This document shows, piece by piece, positions 1-11,308 of a DNA stretch of 64,000 nucleotides. Where the stretch lies: NCBI GenBank assembly GCA_022575985.1, contig JAKSXM010000231.1:8496501-8560500 (forward strand), written 5' to 3'. The stretch comes from Anagrus nilaparvatae (taxonomy: Eukaryota > Arthropoda > Insecta > Hymenoptera > Mymaridae). Within the stretch, counting starts at the first letter, position 1; each line of letters begins with the position of its first letter. The notes under the pieces are model-generated. The model saw only the letters and a program-made list of their open reading frames with translations, was not told where the DNA came from and did not search any database. The translations under genes and the position numbers were made by a program.

Positions 1-1455
1 GAGTTATGCATTTTTCAAGTTATAATGTCGTTATGAACCCTAAAATTGGAATTAGTATAAAAATGGTAATTTGTGACACTATCTTAACTTGACCGTAACT
101 CGGTTAATTTTCATCGAAAAGAGCAATTTTTTTTTTATTTAGGACTACTTTTTCCCTGGCTATTCGATTCTGAAAGCAAAAAAGTCAATTATTTTAACCC
201 CTTACGGAAAATTAAATAAAGAAGTATTGAAAATGTGAAATTATTCTAAAACAGGCTAAAATCGACCTTAATGGCCGAAATCAAAATTTTTTTTCATACA
301 GATCGATGGGATTTCGGTTGAAAAAAATTTTGAAAAAAAAATTTTCTAAAAAAAAATGGCGGCAAATGAGATATTGCGATTTTTCTTAAAACGCATTTTC
401 CCATTTTCCGGAATTTCCCAGCGTTTTCCGAAAAAATAATGGCAAAAATGGATTTACTGAAGGTTTCCCAACATATATGCTGTTTCAGAATTTTTTTTCA
501 AGCTTATATTTATGATTTTTAACCATTTTCCCGAAAAGCACTAACGCCGGTCGAGAGCCGCCTAATGAGTTTGATTGGCCATAACTCGGGCTGTTTAAGA
601 CCTAGAAGGCTGAAAATTTCAGGATTTTCCTATCTTTATGTTATAAAAACATGGGAAAAATTTGAGGCCCATCCGATGACTCGACCTGCCCACCATTGCT
701 GTTTTGGCAAAGAAAGACTCGTTAGAAAAAATATTTTTTTTAACAACATGAGCAAATAATTATTTTCATTTTTACATTTTCACATAAAAAAACAAAATTT
801 TTTTTTTAATAATGTCCATTGAGTTTTAAATATAATTTTTCCGAACTATTATCCCGACTAATTAAATTATACAGCTGATTAGAGAAATTAGCCATTTCGA
901 GTTTGATTATTTTTATTCATTTTCAGATAATTAATGTTTAACCCCTAAAAAAGGGATTTTTTATGTATTCACAAATTGACAAGCTGGATTTGGTCCATAT
1001 GGGTATTTTGGGCCGCATAACACGAATTTCGGGAATTTTTTTATTAGGAATTCAATTTCTCCCTCAAATTAGCAAAAACTACTCCAAAAAGAAATATTTT
1101 TGCTATTTTGACGCTTTCAGTGCCTAACTTTGGTCCACATAGATTTTGTGGATCGCTGATCACGAATTTTAAGGTCCTGTTTACTAAAAATTGGCACTTT
1201 ACCCTTAAATTTGCAAAAACGTGTAATACATAAAAAATACCCCTTTTAAAGGTAGTTTAGGTAGAGCTCCAATTTTCAATAGACAGGACCTTGAATAAGA
1301 CCCTGAAATTCGTAATTAGTAACCCAAAAAATTATACAGGCAAAAATTTAGTAAATATGAAAAATTCACCCAAATATGAAAACAAAAATTTAGAAATTTT
1401 TTGAGAAAGTAAATGAACAGGATTACTGGATTACGAAGAATTCCACTAATGCTAT
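1..1455. other. AT-rich non-coding stretch with dispersed repeat
   Basis: No convincing gene. Positions about 960-1330 hold two diverged units built around phrases such as TTTGGTCCA and GATCGCTGATCACGAATTTT. Related phrases recur near 25.74-25.99 kb, 34.37 kb and 42.0 kb, so this looks like a dispersed repeat family. The 64-codon frame near 565-759 has no recognisable domain and is probably chance. Confidence 0.5.
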
Positions 1456-3573
1456 TCACTTTTTTTTTATTTCTGGACAACTTCCTTCGTTTAACCGCCG
1501 GTGTAACTGCTGTAAAGCCTTAGTCTTTTTCCTTAGTATGTTTTTTAAAAACTGTAGGTGATTCTCGAAGGGAAACACTGCAAATTCATCTAGTGGCTCT
1601 TGATGTAATACCTCATCCGCTAAGTGAATTAAGTTATGAACATTACTGGTCATAAATTCAGATCTATACAGTTTTTGAAAATGTTTAACAAATTTTTGCA
1701 GCATTTGCTTAGCAGCCCCATTATTTACAATACAATTTGACGTATCACATAAAATTCTTATAACACAACTCAATAGACAAAATTGTTTATAGTATTTTTT
1801 TGGCAAATGCGGCTTTAGCACAATAGGCCCAATATACAATAAAAACGTCCTTAAGACTGCTGCCTTCCAATGACCTGCAACAAGAAGCACATTATTTTGC
1901 TAGTAATGTAAATTTTTAACCAAGTAAAGTACATTGAATTAAATAATAAACGATTATAAACATAGAACTATTTTTGAAGGGAGGGGTACCCCAGCAAGCC
2001 TGGAAATCAAGGGGAGTCAAATGGGACTTAAAAAATCCGGGTTTGGGGATTTAGAGTACTTTCGATTTACTTTAGCAAGCTAAAATATTTATAGTGAAAA
2101 AAGTGTTCAGTAAAAATTCGGTCACTGAAAATTTAGAAATAAAAGAATAAGAAAAAAAATAAGTGGAAGTTTGAAAATAAATACCTAATTCAGTTAAAGG
2201 TTGCGGCTGCCTGTGAAATTCAGAGGGCAAAAATGACCCCATATTAAGTAAATCTTTGTTGATTTGTTGCAGTACTCTTGCACATAATATTGGTCTTCTC
2301 CCATTTATTTTTCTAAACCACAGTTTCAGAAGTAACAACATGACGCCCAGACACACTAAGTGCATGTAATCTAAAGGAAAGTCATGTACCATGTCTAATT
2401 CTGTATCCTCAAATGGAGACCGACCGATATGGTGTTCTTCTTGCTCTCTGTTTCTAAAATTTTCGTCCGTTCTAAAATTTGAATTTTCTTCTAGAAATAT
2501 CACTTTGTCCATCCATTCTCCTTTTGTCATACATCTTCCGCAACCCCAGTATCCGCTATAATATTTGCAGTTTTTGACTAAGCACCTTGCTGGTGTGTCG
2601 CAGACTACGCAATTAATTTTGATAGTGTACTCTTTACCTTTATAAAACATATTATTTTTCCTCAAATGTACATATTCTTCAATAAATTCATCTAAAAACG
2701 GTGATGGACTTGTCGGGTCGGTTTTCCCATAGTAAGCGCCAATCATAAACGGCGGTATTTCGCGTTCTCCTTTAATGTGCCCACAGTATTGGCCACAGTT
2801 TTTGGTTTGAACTTGAACTTAAGGGTAATCCATCAATGCCAACATTAAAAATGATATTTTTTTTTAGAGAAAACTTTTCTAAAATTTTATGTAATGCGTT
2901 TTCCAAACCAAAATGAAAATATTCTCCTTCACCGCATTCTTTTATAACTGTAGTCCTTGGAGTCCCCAGTAAAGTTCGTCTGTCCTTTGGTAATTCATTA
3001 TGGCCAACATCATAAAGAATTTGTAAAAGATCTCTTGTATCCTTAACAGTTAGTCTAACTGCATACTCTTTTAATTTTTTTTTTAAGATACATTTTGGGT
3101 TGAATTTGCATTTGCTTTCTAAGCATTCATGTATGTCATCTGTTACGTCGGACAAATCATCGTCGCCACTTGTATCATTTTCATCATCTGTAGTTGAATA
3201 TTCAGAATCTTACTCATAAGTATTTGGTACATCGCTGTATACGAATTCATAAAAATCAGAATATAGATTTTCTAAAATGAGTATGTAGTTATCTTGCCGA
3301 TGCTGCTGAATTATCATTGAAAATTTTTGCTTCGAAGTCTTCACATTGTATTGCACTATTATTAATATCTGGGAGAGGTATTTGTCCACTACTTAAAGTA
3401 CTTTTTATTCTTTCCTCCCTTTTTTTCTCATTTTCGAAATCAGAAGACTCTTCACTATCTGAAATATAGTCGTCTTGCATGAATTCTAAAGATGCCATGT
3501 CCTGGTCATAAATTTTTTTTAATATTTTGAATCTCTGACTTTCAGAGTAATCGTCAAGATGCCTCTTTGACAT
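1456..3573 (-). pseudogene. tnp2-like (CACTA/EnSpm-type) transposase-derived gene, decayed
   Basis: Reads right to left. A start at 3573 follows a splice-like TTTTTAG. The first exon is acidic (starts MSKRHLDDYSESQRFKILKK). The middle (3155-2185) contains NVGIDGLPLSSSSNQKLWPIL, then IGAYYGK, a Cys-rich block with CVVCDTPARC and GYWGCGRC, and DFPLDYMHLVCLGVM, a phrase typical of insect tnp2-like transposase-domain proteins. An intron 1875-2184 (GT...AG) joins TELG to HWKAAVLRTFLLYIGPIVLK, followed by NVHNLIHLADE and FPFENHLQFLKN, again family-typical. Breaks: an in-frame TAA near 3210, a one-base frame change near 2755-2775 (after LWPIL), and another frame change near 3290. These make it a decayed copy rather than a working transposase. 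Family assignment rests on remembered motif patterns. Confidence 0.75.
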
Positions 3574-5972
3574 CCTAAAAAATAAATAATTATAAAAAAA
3601 AATTATCAAGTATAAGTATGTGATTTCATGAAGTATAATTGATTTTTATTGAGCAAAAGTAAATAAGAAAAATTATGGTATTTTACAGTTTGAATTTCTA
3701 ATGAAAAGAATTTCATAATGTTTGGTAAAAATGATGTTTATAATTCTATAAATCTACTGATAAATTTTCAGAACCTTGGGTTGGCTATTTACCAAGATAC
3801 AAAGAAAATAAAATTGCATGGTTTTAAGGAATCATAATAATCATAATAATATACACTAAAAACATATCAAAATTCAAATATAATGAAAGATTAACATAAT
3901 AAAAATATTATCGACTGCTCAAGTCAAATCAGCTTAACTGTGAAATACCTTAAACAAAAATATATTTAAAAAAAATCGAAGCATTTTTAAATTATTATGC
4001 ATACTAATTCACACGTGTATTTTAATACTTAATTTGAGGTTATAAATTTATGCTAGACGTGCTGCAAACGTATTATATTTAAAATAATATTTGACTACCT
4101 GCGAGGCTATTATAATAAATACTTGATAAAAACAAGAGGGAACTTTCTAAAAAATTATACAAGTAAATTTATTTTTATTTTAAACGTTTTCGTTTATATG
4201 CAAACTGTCACTTATATTTTCTGTGTATTGTATGGGGGGTATGTATAAATGTAACAATATGAAGACTGTGTACGTAACGCCCCTTTAGAGAAATCTTCCA
4301 TTTCGCAAAATGAAATAGCATTGATTCAAATTTTTAAGGTTAATTCATCGTCACAAAAATTTGACGGTATACGACCGGTCATTTTTCGTTGAAGGTAAAA
4401 TAAAAAAAAAATTGCGACAATGTCACATAATGATTTCAGGAGCGCGTTTCTAATTTACATTATAATATTATGCGTGTATTTTAAACAGCGACGTTGTCAC
4501 CTTAAAATTGTTATCGGTTTTTTATTTTTTCTAATTAAAATGTCTTTTATATGAAATGCATAATTCTGGTGTTTTTTATTAGTAGTATTGGGTTTTTTAG
4601 AACTTTGTATTAAATATTTTGAAGATATTAAAAGTAATCAAAACGTTTTTAAAAATAACCTTTACAAAATTGAGAAATAAAGATTTGAAAAACATTTTAG
4701 GTATTTCGCGGCATTCAATATGTAAAATCAGCGTATTTCGCAAAATGGCTTGGAAGCAAAAGGACCAAATTTTTGGAACCAAGCGTAATCCATAAATGGG
4801 ATTTTCTATTTGTGCTAACACTGACGCAAACCGTAGAGACAATAATTTGGAAGCTCTTTCTTTCCTTTTATATCCTAAAAAATATTTCATTTCTTACTTT
4901 TCTTTAAAGAAAAAAAAAATTATGCAACTATCAACCAAAAATATTTTTAATAATAAAAATCCAATTTTTCATATATACCTAATATATATATATGGGTGGT
5001 TTTCGCAGGAACGGTATACATAGTGTCCCCTCCATTTATATCCGAAACTAAAGCTCTTTTACACTTTTTTTTCTTCTAAAAAGTTCATAAATAATATTTT
5101 TTAAGTCACAACCTACTATGCATATATTGGTAACTTAATAAAAAAATTTTCTGGAGCATATGTGTTCAAATTTTCGCCACCGTCTGCTGTCCTTTTGCTT
5201 AACTGTAAACTTTGAGTATTAACAAACGGCTTAAAATTTGAACTTAAATTTTTCTGTAGGATGCATATGACGTATTTAGGTCCCAAAAACTCAATTTTTT
5301 CAACGAAACAAATTTTCATGCAATCCTCTTAGCTTATCGTCATATATTAGTCTGTCCCCCAATTTTAGCTATTTTTAAGCTTCCCACCTATTATGGGAGC
5401 GCACTCTATATTTATGCACTTGAAAGCACTGTTGTATTTTTTTTTTTCACTTAAATACTCATATATGAACCGTGGAAAACTTAAAATTTTAAATATAAAA
5501 GCTTTAACTATGAAAATTAAACCTATTAAAATTTTAAAACGCATTTACAGAAAAAAAATGTCGCAACCGTCCATGTCGTTTTCTCCAAGTGTATGTCATA
5601 TATTACTTAATATATCTTGTTCAGTTATGTGTTTTTATGGAAAAATAAGATACCCAGAATTTGAGAAAATTTGATGGCTTCAATACAAAGTTATTTCAAT
5701 AATGTTCAAAATGTCGCAACCGTCCATGACGCCACCGTCTGCATAAATAAAAAAATCCCATAAGAATAACACGTAGAATTTATTTTTACATTTGTAGCAG
5801 TACCACTGAAAATTTTAGGTTTTTGGACATTGATAAACATTAAAATACAAAAAAAAAAAAAAATATAAATAGTGTTGTGCCGTAAACAATAAAAAAATAT
5901 ATCGTTACAGTGAAAACCATCCATATATATATTGTTAATATAGATATATTTTATATATATAATTGTACATAT
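3574..5972. other. AT-rich intergenic or intronic stretch
   Basis: No gene recognised. Short direct repeats are visible: TGTCGCAACCGTCCATG occurs near 5560 and 5710, and CACCGTCTGC near 5180 and 5740, suggesting an old diverged duplication within 5.1-5.75 kb. The small frames here lack domain signatures. Confidence 0.45.
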
Positions 5973-6650
5973 TAACTATTTTAAGCCTTTTTCAGTACAA
6001 AAAAACGAAAAATTAAAAAAAAAAATCTGAAATTTTTTCATATATACTTTCGATTCTAGTAAAAATAAAAATTTTCAAGAACATCCAGTTCCCGTATACC
6101 ATAAGCACTTTTTTTACTTAAAAACTTGTATTGAGAGGAATTTTAACAAATTCAAATGGTTTTATGCAAATAGAACTAAAATTTCTAAAAACCCAAAATT
6201 TTGTAAACTCACTTAAAACTAATTATATCAGGTTTTTGAGTTCTTCGATCCACTCAACCGTATTTAATTTTTGTTTTTAACTATTTTAAGCCTTTTTCAG
6301 TACAAAAAAACGAAAAACTTAAAAAAAAAATCTGACATATTTTCATATATACCCCTTTCGATTCTAGTAAAAATAAAAATTTTTAAGAATATTCAGTTCC
6401 CGTATACCATAAGCACTTTTTTTACTTGAAAACTTGTATTGAGAGAAATTTTAACAAATTCAAATGGTTTCATGCAAATAGAACTAAAATTTTTAAAAAC
6501 CCAAAAATTTTTAATTTCAATTAAAACTAATTATATCAGGTTTTTGAGTTCTTCGATCCAGTCAACCATATTTAATTTTTGTTTTTAACTATTTTAAGCC
6601 TTTTTCAGTACAAAAAAATAAAAATTGTTGACTTTTTTTTAACTTTTTTC
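5973..6650. repeat. Tandem repeat, about 306-bp unit, 2.2 copies
   Basis: The phrase TAACTATTTTAAGCCTTTTT begins at 5973, 6278 and 6586, giving periods of about 305 and 308 bp. Units one and two stay alignable throughout (for example CCCGTATACCATAAGCAC and GAGTTCTTCGATCCA in both). The third unit is truncated after about 60 bp. Confidence 0.85.
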
Positions 6651-6756
6651 CATATATATTATAAATCTACATATATCAGTTTTTTGTGCTCTTTGGCCTT
6701 TTTAACTTAAAAAAAAGTTAATGAAATGTTTAAAAATTTAAATTTTTTACTTGCAG

Positions 6757-7793
6757 AATTTCCAATTTTGGATTTAACATTGCAAAGTAATGAAAATCTC
6801 GAATCCAGCAACAGCAAAACTCGCGTCACAGGTATTACGCCAAACAAGGAAAATATACCAAATCTGGATACTAAAAGAAGCAAAATACCTGAAAGTTCAC
6901 AGAAGCAAATTGCGAACTCTGACAATATCGAAGACTTGAGCAATGTTGAATTTAATATATTTAAACCAGCAAAAAAATCAAGTAAGTTGTATATGCCAAT
7001 ATAATATTAGATGCTTAATAATTACCTATTAATTAATATTTATGAACAGCACCTGCCAAAACCAAAGTTTGCAACCCCAACATCGAGGAAACAATGGATA
7101 AGAGAACAGCTTGTATTCAACAAAAAAAATTTCATAAAATGATGCTAAATAAATTAAATAGTGTCCTTTTATGCGTAAAGAATAAAAAACAGGACGAAGT
7201 TATGAATGAATATTCTCTGCTGCCTTCTTTTCCTATAACAACATTAAGGGACTTTAGAGATTTCAAAATGCAACTTCGTACCAACCAGGACGTGCGAGTT
7301 CAGTTCGTAAGTATTTTTGCATTTTTATTATATAATCTTTATATTGCATTTTTATTACATTAAAATCTTTCAATTCTTATGTAGGCATCGTTTTTAAAAG
7401 ATGAAGGTAGTGAAACGACTTATCAAAAAATGGTGATAAGATGTTTTCGTGCTACTGTAGCAAAAAAAGTTCTGGAAAAATTTTCTTGGACAGGTATTGA
7501 AAGAAGAAATTGTCCTCCTAAATTCTGTATGAGGGAACTACAGTTTGCACGAGTAATAGTAGGTAAGACAACATTTAGATGTATTTCTGCCTAAAATGAA
7601 CATATTCTTTTTTTTTATTTTTTAATTTAAAAAATTTGTTTATAATTTACTTTTAATTTTAGATACCACTAGAAAACAGCAGAATACATCACCATACCTT
7701 GCAGACAAAGCTGCAATGAAATTTATTCAGAATATAATGTACGAGCCTGATGAGATAAGCACCGTTCATCTGTTTCAGGAATGCAGCGAATGA
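6757..7793 (+). CDS. DUF4806-like domain protein, 3' exons
   Basis: Four exons join in one frame: 6757-6981, 7050-7306, 7385-7562 and 7663-7793 (TGA), each bounded by AG and GT. The first exon begins at an acceptor (CTTGCAG), so at least one 5' exon is missing from this model. The N-terminal part is polar and low in structure. The C-terminal part has a coiled-coil-like stretch, then LLPSFPITTLRDFRDFK, a variable region with RCFRATVAKKVLEKFSWTG, and MRELQFARVIV. This order (FPi-T...F at the start, a Trp-Gly near the middle, a Leu-x-Val-Ile end) resembles DUF4806 proteins, which are numerous in insect genomes and of unknown function. AATAAA lies at 7831. The family call is from memory of the pattern. 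Confidence 0.7.
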
Positions 7794-8025
7794 TATATTT
7801 TAAGGACAGAATTCTAAAACTTGAAAGTGCAATAAATGTATTATTTTGATTCGGTCGTGATGTACGAAATTTAAAAATGTGATATGCTTGTTAAGATAAA
7901 TTTATATTCTGTTCAAATTAAAAATGAAATGAAAAATTAAATTTATACTAAAAAATTTTGAAAAATAAAATGTTAGCCTAACATGTCTTAATGTACGAAA
8001 TTTAAAAATGTGATACACTTGTAAT

Positions 8026-8039
8026 GTTTGTTAATATTT
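8026..8039 (+). repeat. Target-site duplication, LINE A, 3' side
   Basis: GTTTGTTAATATTT here is repeated exactly at 12204-12217, on the other side of the element. It abuts the poly(T) tract, which is the poly(A) tail of the minus-strand element. Confidence 0.85.
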
Positions 8040-8125
8040 TTTTTTTTTTTTAAGGGAAATATGTGAATCTTACATCAGCCATGGAGTGTTTGCGGGCCTT
8101 AAAGACACGCAAATTTCCATGACCG

Positions 8126-8152
8126 CCCAGTTGTACAAAGTGTACAACTGGG
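8126..8152 (-). other. Perfect 12-bp hairpin in the LINE A 3' UTR
   Basis: CCCAGTTGTACA (8126-8137), a 3-base loop, then TGTACAACTGGG (8141-8152). It sits about 90 bp from the tail in the transcribed 3' UTR. Stem-loops near LINE 3' ends can serve as RT recognition structures, but that role is only inferred here. Confidence 0.7.
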
Positions 8153-8335
8153 AGACCACCAGCGAACGCGGTCGCCGGCTACGCCCCAGATTCTTACTGG
8201 ATAAACACACTTTAAACCCCCCGCGCTTGTTTGTCCCAAACCGGAACTCCCTTTTCATGTATAACTTCAGTTTGGGACGCGCAGTCTAGGCAGCTGGCCA
8301 CTGCCTTCCCCCCTGCCTAGGGGCAGGAGAGCTCT

Positions 8336-11308
8336 CTACGATAGAAAGCCCTCCTCCTTCTTCTTCAACAAGGTGGTCCTTACGTACTCTGCTACTTTGT
8401 TCCAGTTTTCGGAACTCCGTAGCATTTCCGGGACCACCGTCTCCGGCCTCCAAATCGGGAAGGGCGGACGCCCCTCCGAGTAGCGAACACATTCGAAAAA
8501 TGTGTGCTCTACTGTATCATCCACGCCCGGACAGTGCAAGCACTCCTTTGTTGCCACCTTATGCCAATGCTTCAACATGACACGGAAGTACCCGTGTCCA
8601 GTTAAGAACTGGGTAAGGTAGAAATCCACCTCCCCATGCTGTCGTCCCATCCATGCCTGCAGGTCTGAGATCAGTCTGCGAGTCCACAGGGCATTTTTCT
8701 CTTGGTTCTTTTTCCATCGTTTCTTCCATGCTTTCATAGAGTTGAAGCGGGCGCGCTCTTCTACGCTCTCGTAGATGAATTTCCGCTCCAACGCTAGCAG
8801 GTCAATGGGTATCACCGAAGCAACAACCTGGATCGCCTCTAGAGATACCGTGTGGTATCCGCAGGCGATCCTCACTGCCGCTTGCCTCTGTACCGACGAT
8901 ATTTTTCGTCTGTACTTGGCAGTTTCTGTGGTCTTCGCCCAGACTTCTGATCCGTAGAGCAGGACAGAGTTGACGACTGACATCAAGAGCCTTCGCTTCC
9001 CTGGTTTGGGTCCCCCAATGTTGGCCATGAGCCTTGACAGGGAGGATGCGGCCGACGCTGCCTTTTCACACGACCTCTGAAATTGCTCCCAGAAGGTCAG
9101 CTTGTTATCAAGCTGAACTCCCAGGTATTTCACCGATGTTCTGGTTCGGATCGTGTGAGGGTTTCCGCCGTCGTCGATAATTACATCGAAATCGGTGGGA
9201 ACCCTTCGACGAGTCAGCAGTACGATCTCCGTTTTTGGGATCGCAAGCTGGAGCCCGTGATCGCCCATCCAGAGGTTGATCCGTCTCATGACTAGATTCA
9301 ACCTCTCCTGGGTCACTTCCATGTCCCTGCCAGTTATGGTCAGGGCCACGTCGTCGGCGTACCCGATCAGGGAAACTCCTTCCGGGAGGTGGACGCACAG
9401 CAAGCCATCGTAAAAGGCATTCCACAGGTCCGGTCCGAGAACCGAACCTTGCGCGATGCCTGCACTCAAAACCTTTTCACGCCTTCCATCGAGCGTGTCA
9501 TAGAGCAGTCTCCGGTCCCGCAGGTAATTCTTTAGTACGTTACCCAGATACCTGGGTATCCGGAAATCGTACTCGAGGAACCGGATCATGTCATCCCACC
9601 TGGCTGAGTTGAAAGCGTTTTTGACGTCCAGCGTTACCAGAAGGACGTCCTTGCGAATTGCAGGCCGCCTTTCCCTCTCAGCCTCTACGGTATCCACGAC
9701 ACGCCGAATGGCGTCTATCGTGGAATGCCCTTCACGAAAACCATGCTGCTCCTCGGAGAGACCACCGCCCTCCTCGATTGCCCTTCTGAGCCTTGCCCGG
9801 AGCAAGCTCTCCATCACCTTACCAATGGTATTTAACATACACAAAGGTCTGTAAGATGATGGAGAGTCCGGGGCTCCCCCCTTGCCCTTGTTCAAGAGCA
9901 CGAGACGTGCCACCTTCCACTGCTTTGGGAACACTCCAGCCACCAAACACGCATTGAACATGCTTAACAGGATACCAGGGATTACTTTGATCGCTCTTTT
10001 GAGCACTTTCGCCGGTATCCCGTCCGGCCCAGGCGCCTTGCCATTTTTCATGGCCTTTATGGCCTTGACCATCTCGCCTTCGCTGAACAGCGGCACCTCC
10101 TCCCTGGGTGTTACCTCTACCGGGTTTTCCCGGATGGGCCTCTCAGGGAAGAGAGCACCAATGATCCGCTCGGTCAACTCCGCGTCCATCATGTTGTCAG
10201 TCCCCCGGTTCAGCTTGCCCATTACGACTTTGTAACCTAGACCCCAGGGGTCCTTGTTTACGTCTTCGCGTAATGAACGCAGACATCGAGCCTTACTTTG
10301 GCGGATGGCCTTGGCCAGCCGGTGTTTGGCATCCTTGTGTACCTGGGAGAGCGCAGCAGCTTCGGGTCTGTCCCGTGCTCGTTGGGCCCTTCGTCGCGTC
10401 CTGTGGCATTCCTTTCGGAGCTTAGCTATTTCGGGAGTCCACCAGTACTCTGGTTTTCTCCCTTTCCAGGGCCTGCGGCGAGGCATCGAGGCATCGCAAG
10501 CCCCGCGTAATAGAGACGTTACTTTCTTAACCAGGTTTTCGGCCTCTCGTGGGCTTGTTGCCCCTCCTCGCCAAGCGGGGATCGACGCTGATTCGATTCG
10601 AAGGTATTCCTCGAATCTGTCCTCGTCGATCTTTGAAACATTCCAGCCAAGGGGACGCCTCCTGTAGGGAGGACGTTGTGAGTTTCCTTCCATTACCCGG
10701 AAGGCAATGTAGTTGTGATCGCTACCATTGTAGCCATCCATCACCCTCCAGTCGCCTATTCTCCTAGACGCAGCTTCTGTTGCGAAGGTTATGTCTGGGA
10801 TAGAGATACCCCACCCCGCCCTCTCGTAGGTGGGCCTGTTTCCTCTATTCTGGACCACTATTTTGCATCTAGCAGCCATTTCGAGTACCATTTGTCCCCT
10901 TAGGTTGGTCGTCCGCATGCCCCACTCTAGGGCCCTGGCATTGAAGTCTCCGCCAAGGATAACGCCACCAGTTGCTGCTCGTACCGTTTTCTCGATGCTG
11001 GCTAGCTTTGCAGCGAGCACCTCCGAGCTGTCGTTAGGGGAGAGATAACAACTTATATAAGTCGTCTCTCCGCTCTTGGCCCAAACGTGGCAATTCCCTT
11101 TTCCTGTCTGGGATAGGGACGTTTGGGCTCTGCCTCGAAGCCATATGACGCAGCAGAGAGCGTCATCGGAAACCCAGTACTTGTGGTTCATGTTGTAAGA
11201 TTGCTCGCTTAGTAAGAGGATATTTGAATCTTCTTCGCGGGCAATCTGCTCCAACAGTGCACCAGCTTCCCGGGCATGTCTCATGTTCCCTTGGAGATTT
11301 TTGATCAT
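8336..11308 (-). CDS. LINE A ORF2: endonuclease and reverse transcriptase
   Basis: Encodes about 990 residues with no internal stop. The chosen start at 11308 overlaps the ORF1 stop as ATGA, the usual coupled arrangement in R1-like elements; the frame itself runs up to 11395. Counting from 11395, the APE endonuclease has GGDFNAR at about 149-154 and SDH at 225-227. The RT fingers carry GKAPGPDGIP and YRPLCMLNTIGKVMES, and the catalytic YADD is at about 679 (nt 9361-9350). After the thumb, a C-terminal zinc-knuckle-like CLHC-x8-H-x4-C is present, as in R1-clade proteins. It nicks target DNA and reverse-transcribes the element RNA in the nucleus. With ORF1 frameshifted and truncated, the copy is probably not autonomous, but ORF2 could still act in trans. 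Confidence 0.93.
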   Translation of the reverse strand: MIKNLQGNMRHAREAGALLEQIAREEDSNILLLSEQSYNMNHKYWVSDDALCCVIWLRGRAQTSLSQTGKGNCHVWAKSGETTYISCYLSPNDSSEVLAAKLASIEKTVRAATGGVILGGDFNARALEWGMRTTNLRGQMVLEMAARCKIVVQNRGNRPTYERAGWGISIPDITFATEAASRRIGDWRVMDGYNGSDHNYIAFRVMEGNSQRPPYRRRPLGWNVSKIDEDRFEEYLRIESASIPAWRGGATSPREAENLVKKVTSLLRGACDASMPRRRPWKGRKPEYWWTPEIAKLRKECHRTRRRAQRARDRPEAAALSQVHKDAKHRLAKAIRQSKARCLRSLREDVNKDPWGLGYKVVMGKLNRGTDNMMDAELTERIIGALFPERPIRENPVEVTPREEVPLFSEGEMVKAIKAMKNGKAPGPDGIPAKVLKRAIKVIPGILLSMFNACLVAGVFPKQWKVARLVLLNKGKGGAPDSPSSYRPLCMLNTIGKVMESLLRARLRRAIEEGGGLSEEQHGFREGHSTIDAIRRVVDTVEAERERRPAIRKDVLLVTLDVKNAFNSARWDDMIRFLEYDFRIPRYLGNVLKNYLRDRRLLYDTLDGRREKVLSAGIAQGSVLGPDLWNAFYDGLLCVHLPEGVSLIGYADDVALTITGRDMEVTQERLNLVMRRINLWMGDHGLQLAIPKTEIVLLTRRRVPTDFDVIIDDGGNPHTIRTRTSVKYLGVQLDNKLTFWEQFQRSCEKAASAASSLSRLMANIGGPKPGKRRLLMSVVNSVLLYGSEVWAKTTETAKYRRKISSVQRQAAVRIACGYHTVSLEAIQVVASVIPIDLLALERKFIYESVEERARFNSMKAWKKRWKKNQEKNALWTRRLISDLQAWMGRQHGEVDFYLTQFLTGHGYFRVMLKHWHKVATKECLHCPGVDDTVEHTFFECVRYSEGRPPFPIWRPETVVPEMLRSSENWNKVAEYVRTTLLKKKEEGFLS

